64,000 bases of DNA from NCBI GenBank assembly GCA_035578155.1, contig JAPWDM010000003.1:19432916-19496915 (forward strand). Direction: 5' to 3'. Below the pieces are notes generated by a model. It made no database searches. It saw only the letters and a program-made list of their open reading frames with translations, and was not told the origin of the DNA. Below, one piece after another: positions 35,278 to 48,121 of this stretch. Both the position numbers and the translations under genes were made by a program. Numbering within the stretch: position 1 is the stretch's first letter; the number at the start of each line of letters is the position of its first letter. Source of the stretch: Brachynemurus nebulosus (lineage: Eukaryota > Arthropoda > Insecta > Neuroptera > Myrmeleontidae).

Positions 35278-38200
35278 TAGAAACTAAACAACCAAAATTA
35301 AAAGTTGTCAATTTGAAATCTTATATAAAGGAAATATTTTAAATGATGAATTTTTTCATCAAATTTTTAACGCGTGCTGATGAAACATGACATGTGAGCC
35401 ACATAGGAGTCATTGACTTTGTATATCATCATTCGCTGGCCGACACATGTTGCTCTACGCCTCTACATATCGCGAGCCTAGTGTTACACAGTTCTATATG
35501 ACTTTTTGGAGATTTGGATTTTTTCACATATTTGAGTTCTCCATTTCATTGTCTATCTATACAAATTTAAATTTAATCAAAATTCCTTAAAGAACAGTAG
35601 AAATCAACAAAATTCCATCTCCTAAAAGTATAAATAATTTTATTAAAAGTTCTATGTTTCACAAAGAGTTTGGATGTTCTAAATTATTATTTCGTTCAAT
35701 TTCTTATTGTTTCACATAGTATTTTGATATACTATAATTTGTCTGTACCTGCTTCTTTGGAAATTAAAATTAATTCATATTATATAAATTACATTTTAAA
35801 ATATGTCAAAACTTCAAACTCATTTTTCTCGAGATTTTAAAAAGTCGACATGGAGCAGTGTAACACTAAGCTCGCGATATATATTTATTGAGGTTACTGT
35901 GATTTAATTTTCAAACTTTTCGTTATTTTCTTTACTAAAAGCAAGTTAATTTTGGTTCTACAGTTCGTACAGTTAAAACTCGTTAAATATGTACCCTACG
36001 TTCTTCTCAACGCCTTCGCCACAAAATGTACAAAGTTTTGATCGAAAACAAAATTTAATCTAAAATACATATTATATAGGTACTTACAATAAGTTATCAA
36101 AAATCACATATTTGAATTTTTATTGACGCAACTTACCAAACACCTAAAATAGCAACCGACATAGCTATTAGTTTTTTTTTGGCAAAATCATTGTAATGGG
36201 CAGAAAAAAGTCGTATTGAAAATGGAAACGCCTATTTTTTCAGGCAAAGTACGACTTCGAAGACGTTTCCGGTTTCATCATTTTGTCGTTTTATTTCCAA
36301 TTTTTAAATTACTGAAAATGTTGGTAAAGTTGATAATGTCATTATGATCTCCGGTGAAGGGGGCGCAGGGTGGTCATGACCCATATAACTGCCCTCTGTC
36401 TCCGCTATTGCTTTCGCGATGGCATTTAATTTTATTATTTAAAACCGAATAGATCTTCACTTTTCATTTACCTAAATCTATTTTTAATATAAAAATATAA
36501 TTTTTTTCACGATCGTGTATTTTCATACATTTACCGATGCAGTTGACAATGCTGGTAAGTTACATTTCCCGAACGTTTGTTTATATCCATGGAAACCAAA
36601 AAATAACAGTGCGGTAACTGAAATAGATGCGTGGTAAGTGAATAGGAGTGTGGTAAGTGAAATTACCTCAAAAATGATTGTAATTATTTATTTATATTGA
36701 AATTAAAAGTACAATTTGAACAATTAGGAAAATTAATAGATTAATATGAAAATTTTCACTAGTTTGCACATTATTATTATTATTGTTGCCATTAGTCTTC
36801 ATATTTTATTGACATTTCAAAAGGTTGGTTCAATCATTAAAATTTTCTGTCTGTTTTCATAATCTTCCTTTCATTTTAAAATTTCAGTATAAATTTGCAG
36901 CCAAAAATAAAATGCTTCATTAATTTCATTATTCTCATTAATATTATAGTTTAACAAACTATTTTTATCAATTTTTTTAATAGAAAATTCAAAAAAAATA
37001 TTCACGCCAATGAAATATTGACACTTAATTTTTTATTTAAAAATATAGTTGTCAATTGTCACTACAAAGATTCGTATTAGTTGCTATAAATATTAATAAT
37101 ATTTATGCATGGCATTCTAGGTATGTCATAACATAGAAATATAAATTTCACCTATATTATCCGAATTTGATTTTTTATTTAATATATTTTTATTCTTTAA
37201 TTATTTTAAATCGATCGTGCAAAAAATATTATATACAATACACGATGCGTTAAGTGCATTTACTGATCTCGAAAACTGCAAAAACTCGACCATGTGGGTC
37301 TCGTTTTCGCAACATTTTCTCGATCAGTAAAAGCAACTTACCGAACTTATATTGTAAAATACTATTCCAGTTGTAATGTATACTTCCATATACCAACTTT
37401 TAAACATTATAAAATTACAAATATGTAATACCATCCCTCCCTTCCATTTCCCCCTACCTTTTGCTCCGCCAAATTGAAATAGGATTTTTAACCAGACTAA
37501 AATGACGATCTTTTAGACTCTTTATACATATAATAATATTATCCGATGAAGTTCATTTGTAATATAATTTTCAACTGAGTAAAACCGACTGCAAGAGCCA
37601 GAGAGAATCAGTTTGTGTAGAAATAATCAAATTTTTCAATATGACAACGGGAACACACAGGAACAGATACTACATATAATATACAGGAATAACGCGACAG
37701 TACTAACTAGAAAAAGAACAATTCTGTTATAGTATACCTATACTATATAGAATGCGATGGATATATATCTATTTATTTCACTTGTTATATGAAAAATATT
37801 ATTATAGAACATCCAGATGCAAGTAGAGTAATAAAATTCAATGATTTTTGCGCTAGTATATTCACTGTCTCTATCTAACTTATAGGGATTTTTCTTTTTT
37901 TTTGGTATTCAATGTGTTGCGTATATGAAAGGATAGACTAGTGATATATATTTATTTGAAGGGGGGGGTTGAGGTTACAAATTCTTCATTTTTGTTATGA
38001 CAATTGATCGTTTGAGTCTTATTGAATTTAATAAATAAAACGGCCAAGAATTGAATTAAATAAGTTAGGTTACTGTTTTCGATATTTAATTTTTGTTTTT
38101 GAAACTGTTCATTCTGTTTTTTGCCGCTTATATTTTGTTTAATTTTAAAATGAGATTTAAATGAAAATATCGCAGAATATTTAGTTTTGTTTTTCTCAAG

Positions 38201-38278
38201 ATTTTAAATGGGAGAAATTTAACGTTTGCGAAATTACATGAGGTAGAAATTGAAATTTTCTTTACTTAAATCTACTAT
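35278..38278. other. AT-rich DNA with minor repeats
   Basis: A short tandem (GCGGTAACTGAAATAGAT / GCGTGGTAAGTGAATAG / GTGTGGTAAGTGAAAT, ~17 bp, 3 units) lies at about 36611-36662. A GGGGGGGG run occurs at about 37961. No coding island or paired ends of an element were found. Confidence 0.35.
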
Positions 38279-38495
38279 ACACGGAGAGAAAATTCCTATA
38301 AAAATTACTGTGCTCATACTACAATCGACGTGTAACAGGCGAACATATCCAATCTTTGTACGGTAAAGTTATAAAATTACAATAATATAACTATAATTTT
38401 TATAATTTTACCGTACAAAAATTGGATATGTTCGCCTGTTACACGTCGATTGTAGTATGAGCACAGTAATTTTTATAGGAATTTTCTCTCCGTGT
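38279..38495. mobile_element. 217-bp palindromic MITE
   Basis: Almost perfect palindrome centred at 38387, starting ACACGGAGAGAAAATTCC and ending with its complement. Only the inner ~20 bp fail to pair well. Perfect arms of roughly 95 bp suggest a recent event or a cruciform-prone sequence. No target duplication is clear. Confidence 0.8.
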
Positions 38496-39214
38496 TTAGT
38501 TGAACTTTTTTTCAAATCTAAACTTTCAATTTGAAGAGCCCGTAGAAAAATCTCGGAACCTGTGTAATTTGTTTAAATCCGTTTGTTCGTCTTTCAAAAC
38601 CTCATTGATTTCGACTGATGATTTTTCGTTTCATGACCATAAAATTGTGCATTTCATATATAACAGCAAGGAATATTGCTTAGTTTTTTTATAATAGACA
38701 ACCAACTTTTTTAAAATTTAAAAGAGAATTAATCTGAAGTAGAGAAAATGATCGTCAGTAAATGGAATACACTATTGCTTCGAACCATGGAAAGGTAAGT
38801 GCGTATGTATTATTCACACGGATATTAACACTATGAGGCCCGAGCACTTTCACTGTAAACTTCCCCGGAAGCCGACAATATTTTTAAGCAAATTTTATGT
38901 AAATAAGTACATAAAATGGTTCCACAAAACACTAAATGATTCAACATGTGTGTGTTATGCAAGTCAAAAGATGAGTCACACACATATGTACATACATATA
39001 AGCATACAACACACACATACATACATATCAGGAAAAAATATTATTGTAAATAAAGGATGAAGCCTAGATATTTTGATGATAAAACATATTATGTATATTT
39101 ATATGTACGATATGTACAAAAAATGAAAAGTGTCCGGTACGTAATACATAATAAATTACTTTTATTAGAATAATATAAAATCTTTTTTATAAATATTTTT
39201 AAATGTTTTGTTTA
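38496..39214. other. No firm feature
   Basis: A 64-codon frame at 38500-38694 starts in the MITE end and has no motif. Pyrimidine/ACAC-rich words (about 38950-39030) explain the overlapping ORFs at 38831-39060. Confidence 0.3.
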
Positions 39215-39285
39215 TTATTCTAAATATTGATCGCGGTCGGCCTCTGAGGATGCTTTGTTTGGTTTCGGATGCCGAAGCCATGAGA
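39215..39285 (-). CDS. Exon-like coding island, minus strand (possible terminal exon)
   Basis: On the minus strand a strong acceptor (GTTTTTTTAACATTTTCAG, ending at 39286) is followed by 22 codons, SWLRHPKPNKASSEADRDQY then LE, and TAA at 39215-39217. AATAAA-type words follow at once. GC content is well above the flanks. The plus strand is also open across this stretch, but without an acceptor. I do not recognise the protein, and no upstream exon was identified at higher coordinates. Confidence 0.35.
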
Positions 39286-40050
39286 CTGAAAATGTTAAAA
39301 AAACAAGTATCTTCCAAGCAAATAATTATACAATATATTGGGTGAAATTTTATTAACTCTCACATCTTTTGGTGAATTTTGATAATACTTTATTGGATGA
39401 TTTAGAACAACATAGCTTTTTTATAAAATAATATTTATAAAGACTCAATTAATTAGTAATCGTCATGCATAATATGTTATATAATTTTTTCGATAAATAA
39501 CAGATAAGAGTTAATAAAATTCCATCCTGTATATATATAATGGTTTGTTAAGCATTAAAAATATTTTCTAATTTTCTTTTGTATCTGTGTGACCAATACA
39601 TACGCAAATGCCTTCCTCTCAATCAAAGCAATAGTGTAATTCGAAATGAATGAAATAAAAATGGTGCTTAAGGTGTTTCTTTGGGAATATGTAAGTATTC
39701 AAAGTTGTGAATTCATATTATTAAAATCGTTATTAGAGTGGAGATGTTCTTAAACATACATATATGTAGTATACCTGTGTTGATGAGTTGTGAATAAAAT
39801 AATGATAAAATACCATTGTTAAATAGTTTTATTTTTTACATTATTTTAGAAACCAAATAGTGAATCGTCTTCAAATTTCGTAGAGCTTTTGTTCATGTAT
39901 GTGACTATTTGACAAATTTTTTATCAACACATTGTAAAAGTACTTATTTTTATACAATATGTTAATCCAACTATAATGTATTTAAAATAAAATAAGAAAT
40001 TTCGACACATACTTTTACATAGGTTTTCTGTTTCTATACAGTAAAATTTT
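39286..40050. other. AT-rich DNA, no firm feature
   Basis: A GTAAGT donor-like word follows a short open frame from ATG 39648, but nothing supports it as an exon. Otherwise featureless. Confidence 0.3.
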
Positions 40051-41705
40051 TAGTCGAATTTTCTCCGAAAAATTAGACTTATACAGTCTATACGATAAGA
40101 GCTGCGAGAGGCGAGACCAGGGGCGCTATCCGTTTTCGGACCCGTAGAATACGATTATGTAAAAAAAAAAGATGTCTGATATATATATATATATATATAT
40201 ATTTTCCCGCAACCTTTTAATATGTATAGGGCCCCCCTATGGAAGTTAAGAGATGAAATTTGGTAAGTGGGGCTTATTCCGATGCACAACAATACTATCA
40301 AAGTGGGGTCAAATTTTGGGCAAATTTTTTTTCGGACCCGACCTTTAAGGGGGTGGTGGGGGGGCGGAAAAGCAATAAAACTTTTCCAAACCGGTTTTAA
40401 ATAATGTTTCGGTCAATTATCTAAAACATATCCAAAATTCAGCTTCCTAGAATGATATGGTGGGAGTAGAGGGGGGAAAAAACGATTTTCGCTGGATCTA
40501 ACAGGCCCCCAGCCCCTCAGAATTAACGTAGAGGGTTGAAATTTGGTGTGTTGATAAAGTTCGTACCTAGGTTGTGCTTTTTGGAGGTTTTAATATTTTA
40601 CCTCCACCCACCTCATTTTTAAGCTACAATTTCATGCATTTTCGACGTTTTCGAAGTTTGTACCACTCGCACAGGTCACCCGAATAAACCTAGAGGGCTG
40701 AAATTTTGTATTCGGATTGAGTTAGTATCAAGGGGGTGCCTTTTGGGGGTCTCGACTTTTAACCCCTACCCCCACCATTTTTATACCCAAAAGAACATGA
40801 TTTTTCTTGTTTTTTAACAGTTTCGTTCGGGTCAAAATCTCCCCAAATAAACCTAGAGGGCTGAAATTTGGTGTACAGGTTAAGCTAATAGCCAGACACT
40901 GTTTTTTGGAGGTTTCAACTTTTAACCCTTACCCCCACGATTTTGACGCCAATATTTCCTTAATTTTTTTGCTTGTTTTCTAACACGTCTAGAGACTCCA
41001 TAAGGAAACCTAGAGGGCTGAAATTTTGTACGTATATTCAGTTAGTATCCAGCTAGTACCTTGTAGGGAGTCCGCATCACTTTTCCCCCCACTTCTCCCA
41101 TTTTTACATCGGAATTGAATGCTATTGTTAAATGTGTTTTAAAAGCATTATGTTTATTCTAAATACAAGTAGGCGAATAGTAATTTTAAAAAATTTAAAA
41201 AAAAGTGAACTTACTTTTATGACAAATGAAATACATACATATTAAGTAATTTAAAAATGTTATTAAAGTCACTGTTTATTTATAAATTAGGAATTTTGAA
41301 TTTTTAGTATTTATAAAATAGAAATTTTGGATTTTTTTGGAAAGAAAAAATATCTTTATAAAGGCCTTCCAGTTTACTATTTAAGGTCCTTTTTTAATAT
41401 TTAAAACTAAAACATAAAGGCAATTAGCGGATAAACATTGGCAGGAATGTCCTCGTACGAATTGTGTTGGCTTTTTTTCTGCTACCTGTTTTCGGCACAA
41501 AATTGAAATTTACTGAGATACAGCCCTTAAATACTTAAAACCTTTTTTTAAAGCCTCGATCAGCCGAACACTCATCACCAGTTTTGAAACCAACAAAATG
41601 ACAATTCGGTTGTAGACTTTCAATCACATTTCGCTTGTAGACATTCAATACCGAAGATGAAGGGGAAAATTCGACTACCGTGATGGGGCTCCGCTGCTCA
41701 CGGCG
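40051..41705 (+). mobile_element. HINE (Helentron-type, non-autonomous) copy 2, intact ends
   Basis: Starts T-AGTCGAATTTTC (40052-40063) and ends GAAAATTCGACTACCGTGAT...GCTCACGGCG, giving 12-bp subterminal inverted repeats and a CCGTGA/TCACGG hairpin at the 3' end. It is flanked by T-runs on both sides, consistent with insertion between T residues. The first 30 bp can also fold (AGTC-AATTTT / AAAATT-GACT). A short (TA)n (40179-40202) lies ~130 bp from the 5' end, followed by modular ~160-bp repeats. No ORF. It is nearly identical to copy 3 except for the microsatellite length. Confidence 0.85.
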
Positions 41706-42025
41706 TTTTTTTTCATAAAGGCAAATTCTAATCAGCACATTTTGAATTTCAAAATTTATTTCCTTTTTTAAAGAGATAAGTATGTATTGAAAACCAAATT
41801 ATCAATTATTTGCCCTTCATAACAACACATGTGCAAGTAACCACTGTCTTAATTTTAACTTAATGCGCGTCTAACACGGATTTTGAAACACTAAAATAGT
41901 CATAGGTTTTGGATAGAGTGTCTCCGATCTGATCTAATCTTTATTTAACCCACTTTTCGCTAACCTACCATTTACTAACAAATTAAAACACTGCAACATG
42001 CAAGTTAAACGGTTTATTCTTTTAT
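41706..42025. other. 320-bp spacer between two HINEs
   Basis: Unremarkable AT-rich sequence without HINE homology or a duplicated flank. It separates two HINE copies in the same orientation. Confidence 0.5.
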
Positions 42026-42149
42026 TAGTCGAATTTTCTCCGAAAAATTAGACTTATACAGTCTATACGATAAGAGCTGCGAGAGGCGACAGTAGGGGCG
42101 CTATCCGTTTTCGGACCCGTAGAACACGAATATGTAGAAAAAAAAAATG

Positions 42150-42228
<79 letters not shown>

Positions 42229-43729
42229 CCCGCCACCTTTTAATTTGTGTAGGGCCCCCCTATGGAAGTTAAGAGATGAAATTTGGTAAATGGGGCTCAT
42301 TTTCGAGGCACCTCATACTATCAAAGTGGGGTCAAATTTTGGGCAAATTTTTTTTCTGACCCGACATTTAAGGGGGTGGTGGGGGGCGGAAAAGCAATAA
42401 AACTTTTTCAAACCGGTTTTAAATAATGTTTCGGTCAATTATTTACAACATATCCAAAATTCAGCTTCCTAGGATGATATGGTGGGAGTAGAGGGGGGGA
42501 AAAACGATTTTCGCTGGATCCAACAGCCCCCCAGCCCCCCAGAATTAACGTAGAGGGTTGAAATTTGGGGTGTGTTGATAAAGTTCGTACCTAGGTTGTG
42601 CTTTTTGGAGGTTTTAATATTTTGCCCCCACCCCCCTCATTTTTAAGCTACAATTTCATGCATTTTCGACGTTTTCGAAGTTTGTACCACTCGCACAGGT
42701 CACCCGAATAAACCTAGAGGGCTGAAATTTTGTATTCGGATTGAGTTAGTATCAAGGGGGTGCCTTTTGGGGGTCTCGACTTTTAACCCCTACCCCCACC
42801 ATTTTTATACCCAAAAGAACATGATTTTTCTTGTTTTTTAACAGTTTCGTTCGGGTCAAAATCTCCCCAAATAAACCTAGAGGGCTGAAATTTGGTGTAC
42901 AGGTTAAGCTAATAGCCAGACACTGTTTTTTGGAGGTTTCAACTTTTAACCCTTACCCCCACGATTTTGACGCCAATATTTCCTTAATTTTTTTGCTTGT
43001 TTTCTAACACGTCTAGAGACTCCATAAGGAAACCTAGAGGGCTGAAATTTTGTACGTGTATTCAGTTAGTATCCAGCTAGTACCTTGTAGGGAGGCCGCA
43101 TCACTTTTCCCCCCACTTCTCCCATTTTTACATCGGAATTGAATGCTATTGTTAAATGTGTTTTAAAAGCATTATGTTTATTCTAAATACAAGTAGGCGA
43201 ATAGTAATTTTAAAAAATTTAAAAAAAAGTGAACTTACTTTTATGACAAATGAAATACATACATATTAAGTAATTTAAAAATGTTATTAAAGTCACTGTT
43301 TATTTATAGATTAGGAATTTTGGATTTTTAGTATTTATAAAATAGAAATTTTGGATTTTTTTGGAAAGAAAAAATATCTTTATAAAGGCCTTCCAGTTTA
43401 CTATTGAAGGTCCTTTTTTAATATTTAAAACTAAAACATAAAGGCAATTAGCGGATAAACATGGGCAGGAATGTCCTCGTACGAATTGTGTTGGCTTTTT
43501 TTCTGCTACCTGTTTTCGGCACAAAATTGAAATTTACTGAGATACAGCCCTTAAATACTTAAAACCTTTTTTTAAAGCCTCGATCAGCCGAACACTCATC
43601 ACCAGTTTTGAAACCAACAAAATGACAATTCGGTTGTAGACTTTCAATCACATTTCGCTTGTAGACATTCAATACCGAAGATGAAGGGGAAAATTCGACT
43701 ACCGTGATGGGGCCCCGCTGCTCACGGCG
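42026..43729 (+). mobile_element. HINE copy 3, intact ends, long central microsatellite
   Basis: Same ends as copy 2 (AGTCGAATTTTC at 42027; CTCACGGCG at 43721-43729) and the same internal order. The hairpin loop retains the full GGGGCCCC palindrome, whereas copy 2 has GGGGCTCC. The (TA)n tract (42154-42225) is about 72 bp against 24 bp in copy 2. ORFs on the minus strand (42025-42300, 43300-43524, and 41535-41738 in copy 2) are artefacts of the repeat. Confidence 0.85.
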
Positions 43730-45430
43730 TTTTTTCTATTTGTGTCATAATTATTCTTTTTAGTATATTGCTACCCTTTAAAGGACCGATCCGACCGGTC
43801 CTGTAGCTCGGAACGTGACCGAAATTCACCCGCAAAATGATAGGTGGCATAATGCCGTCAATTTGAACCTTCACATCTATATGGGCAACTCATCAAAACT
43901 ATTTAGATAAAAGTACAATACAACAATAATGATACTGAAGTACATAGACGTGTCAAACATAAAAATTTTGAAACTGTATACAAGGACCATAAAATACATA
44001 CATATATACATACAAACCGAAAATTTTTTTAAAAATTTCTTTCTTAAAATTTAATATTCAATAACATGAGGGTACATCTTAACCAACATAAGGTTGCCGG
44101 TCAGATGCGCAAATGAAAGAGTGCGACAACAAGAATTAAACATATAACATATATGCATAAAACTGTGATACATGTATTGAATTGCCCGTGCGATAGGCCG
44201 CACACTAACTTTTACCGCGCAGCTGACTTGACAATATTTTTAACATTAGTCGTACAGTAACGAAATTGGTTCAATGTCTTTTGATTGTTCAAAGAAATTT
44301 CGGTTAACCAAAATTTTTTTAATGTAGGAATACTTTAACATTGGCAAGCATGCAGTGTAAGGATTTATCTACATACATTTTGGTTGGTTCTGTCAATATA
44401 TTATAGCTTAAGATTTCAACCTTTTGCACTCAAGCAAAAATAAACGTGTTTCGGTGGCTAGCTGATAAGACATGTAACACATGACATAACGCATGACTTA
44501 TTATTCCTATTTTTTTAAAAAAAAAAACTTTAAATGCTAAAAAAAATTTTTTAAATGCTCTTTTTCACTTTCTGTTAGATTTGTTATTTTCAAAAGTTGA
44601 TTCAACGCGATCTATTGTCCACACAGACTTAGATTTCAATTTTTAACTGTAAAATATGATTGACCTAATGGCCACACCACCTTGTCATGCTAGACATGTC
44701 TTATAAGCGCAAAACATTTAGATTTAAGATCGCAGATATCACACGCGGTTTCGTATATATCAAGGAATTACTCAGCATTGTCGGAGAAAAAATGATGAAG
44801 AATGAAAAGAGAATGATGTCGCAAAAAGATTTGAAGTGTATTGGAAATTGTTGAAGTAAAACCGTCGGGTATTACAGAACTTTCAATGATCCCACAGGGA
44901 AGTTGCGAGTAAATACAGAAGGTAGATGTTACCTTAAAACTTGAACAACTAAATTTCTATTTCTTTTTTCCTTTAAAAGAAATGAGTTCTTTCTTCTCAT
45001 ACAAAATTTACATTTTGGGCGAATACAATTGGACACCTGATGCTAACCTATTCTATTTCCGGTTCATAAAGTTTACGCCCACACAGTATGAAGAATTCAG
45101 TGGCGGTTCATATTAATTGTTTTTTAGAGTCTTAAAAAAAATAGTCAGAAACAATTATCACAGTTACAGGATTAATCAGAAATAATTGATCACTTCAAAT
45201 GAAAATACGCTGCCAATAGGGTGGGCACACAGCTTCCTCGTAGTCGTAAATGGCTTTAAAACAGTATTCTACCAAATATACATATTATATACCGTGAAAT
45301 TATATTTTCGCCTTGAAGTTTATAAAAAACTGTTGTAACTCAAAAGACTTAAAGGCTAAATTATAAAATAATTGCAAAAATATTTTAGAAACTAACCCCC
45401 AATATACCCTAAAAATTTGAGCGAGATAGG
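43730..45430. other. AT-rich DNA, no firm feature
   Basis: Contains a GC patch with a GGACCGATCCGACCGGTCC near-palindrome (about 43783-43801). No element ends, tandem arrays or convincing coding islands were found. Confidence 0.35.
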
Positions 45431-45930
45431 ACTACCAGTAAATAAGATATTGACATTTAATGGGATTTCATGGTAACGGCGTAGCTACCGTTACTCCGAT
45501 TTCGATTAAATTCATAGGGGGACCATATAGGAACCAAACTACATAATTTCTGAAAATTTCATAAAAAAAAATTGAGTAGTTCCGAAGTTATGCCACTTGG
45601 TGTAATTTTGGAATGACATGGTAGCGGCGTTGCTACCGTTACTCCGATTTTGATTAAATTCATAGGGGACCATCGCGGAGCCAAACTGCATAATTTCTGA
45701 AAATTTCATTAAAAACAATCGAATAGTTCGGAAGTTATGCCACTTGGTGCAAAATTGGAGACACACAGACGGACAGACAGACGGACGGCCCAAACCAAAA
45801 TTGTTCAGGAAGCTCTAAAACGTAAAATGTGCGTAAAAAATTTGATTTTGGAGAGAAAAAATTTTTTATTTTTCAAAAGTGATCACAATGCTTCCGCTAC
45901 TTTAGTAGTCTCGGAAGCAAAATAACGAAC
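45431..45930 (+). repeat. Repeat tail with two ~145-bp units and AGACGGACAG run
   Basis: Two units share GGTAACGGCGTAGCTACCGT/GGTAGCGGCGTTGCTACCGT, TACTCCGATTT-GATTAAATT, CATAATTTCTGAAAATTTCA and GAAGTTATGCCACTTGGTG (starting near 45470 and 45620). A CACACAGACGGACAGACAGA run (45761-45780) and a further tail to about 45930 with TGATCACAATGCTTCCGCTA follow. ORFs at 45539-45793 and 45737-45925 are artefacts. This is the same style as the 6.5-7.1 kb array. Confidence 0.6.
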
Positions 45931-46113
45931 ATTTTTTTGTTAACATAATCTTGTTATCAGTTAAAATTTCGTATGGTACGTATTATGTATAGTTAATAAT
46001 ATAAAATAAGATATTACAAAAAAAATCATTTTAACAATGGCTTTCGAACAATATTGTGTTTGCAACAATAATCTGATTTCATATTAATTTAAAAAATTCC
46101 ACTCTCGTTTTAG

Positions 46114-46183
46114 ATTGGATTGGGAGCAACGCTGTAGTCTTGTGACCCATTTGGACGAGGCGCCACTGATGAAGATATTTTGA
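46114..46183 (+). CDS. Exon-like coding island (possible terminal exon)
   Basis: A good acceptor (TTCCACTCTCGTTTTAG, AG at 46112-46113) precedes 22 codons, LDWEQRCSLVTHLDEAPLMK then IF, and TGA 46181-46183. The stretch is GC-balanced in AT-rich surroundings with mixed codon use. No upstream exon or family is recognised. It may be a remnant of a transposon or of a host gene whose other exons lie elsewhere. Confidence 0.3.
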
Positions 46184-47044
46184 CATGAATACAAAAATAA
46201 TAGTTTTTGGATAAAATTGACACTGTTCGCCCACATTGAAGTCATAGATTATTCATACATAACAATAATTGAATTTGTTGTCCGCGTTTTTTTTTTTCTT
46301 TTTGGTTAAATTCAAAAATATAACCAAAAGAATTTGTTTTATTGAAATGGGAACAAAAAGACTATTATTATTGTATCTACTCTTTTTTTGGTGTGTGAAA
46401 TATTATCATATTTTTCTTTCAATTTTTCCATTTTTCTCGCCTTTCTCTTTTATAATAGAAGACTTTAAAAATATTTTTCGAGACTTGTTCGAATATCCCT
46501 TGGGCCTTTAAAAGAACCGTGAACAAACAACAAAATGATACCTAAACAAGTTTATGATTGCTCATACGACGAAGTTGTGTTTTCGTTTTTTCTACACTTT
46601 TTATTCAATTTACTAAAATGTATACATGTACACTGAAACACGTGAATACAGGGTATCACAAAAGTATTCACACAATAAGGACACCAATGGTATGATGAAG
46701 ATTTTCTTTTTTTTTTTGTTAAAAAAATTATAATAGTTTTAATTAGATTTTTGAAATTTAAAAAAAAAGTACACTTACCGTCTTAAATATTTAAGAATCA
46801 AGCAAAACAGATTGATTAAAGTAACCTTGCGTGAGTAGATAGTGTTTCCACGGTTTTCATGAAAAAAAAAAGCTGACAATATAGTTGTGGGATTGCATAG
46901 GAGAAGGGTTTGGGTCTGTCACTAATAAGGGATTAATATACAAGCATTTATAAACAATAGTCAAAACAAAAACTGATAATAAAGATCATTCTATTCAAAG
47001 GTTATAAGGAATCAAAATTTATCTTATGATTTTTGAGATAATTG
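46184..47044. other. AT-rich DNA; one possible element end
   Basis: TA plus CAGGGTATCACAAAAGTATT (46649 onward) resembles a Tc1/mariner-type terminus, but no inverted partner is visible. The ORF at 46269-46511 is Phe/Leu-rich from T-runs and not supported. Confidence 0.3.
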
Positions 47045-47382
47045 TACAGTGAAAAAAATTGTGTTAAAATTAACACAAATCACATGTCCAGAACGGTTCA
47101 CTCAATTTTTTGTGTTATTTTAACGCAAAGCGTATGTGTCAAATCAATACACAAGATTTGTGTCAATGATTTAACACACAAGAGGACATACATTTTGTGT
47201 TAATTTTTCAGATTTATCAGAGTTAGTTGTTAAACTTTTTTATTCAATATTTTAATTCCACTGAAGCTTAAGATATTTGAAAGTCGTTAAAAATTACAAC
47301 GATTTTGTCCACATAATATTATAAATGAGACTCAAAGAACGAAAAGTAAGTCAGTTCTTTGTAACAATTCTTACTTGTGTCC

Positions 47383-47892
<510 letters not shown>

Positions 47893-48121
47893 ACATATAA
47901 CATTCTTCAACTTATAACATTCTTTTGCTCTACACAAATTTTATGTTACTTCTTTGTTGTTCAAAACAGGTTAACATTTTTATTCTGTTAAATCCAAATT
48001 GGTATTAATATTTTCATTTAACACAAACACGAAATGTTACATTAACGCAGGGTTGTGTTACTTATTTAACACAAAAATTTTAACCACAATTTTTTTTTAC
48101 GGAGAACACATTTTTTTACTG

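Noticed and set aside
38500..38694. 64-codon ORF starting in the palindromic MITE
   Set aside because: No start context, splice signal or recognisable motif; AT-driven codons after the first third.
45539..45925. ORFs in the repeat tail near the CAGACGGACAG run
   Set aside because: Overlapping frames on both strands across a two-unit repeat; composition follows the repeat.
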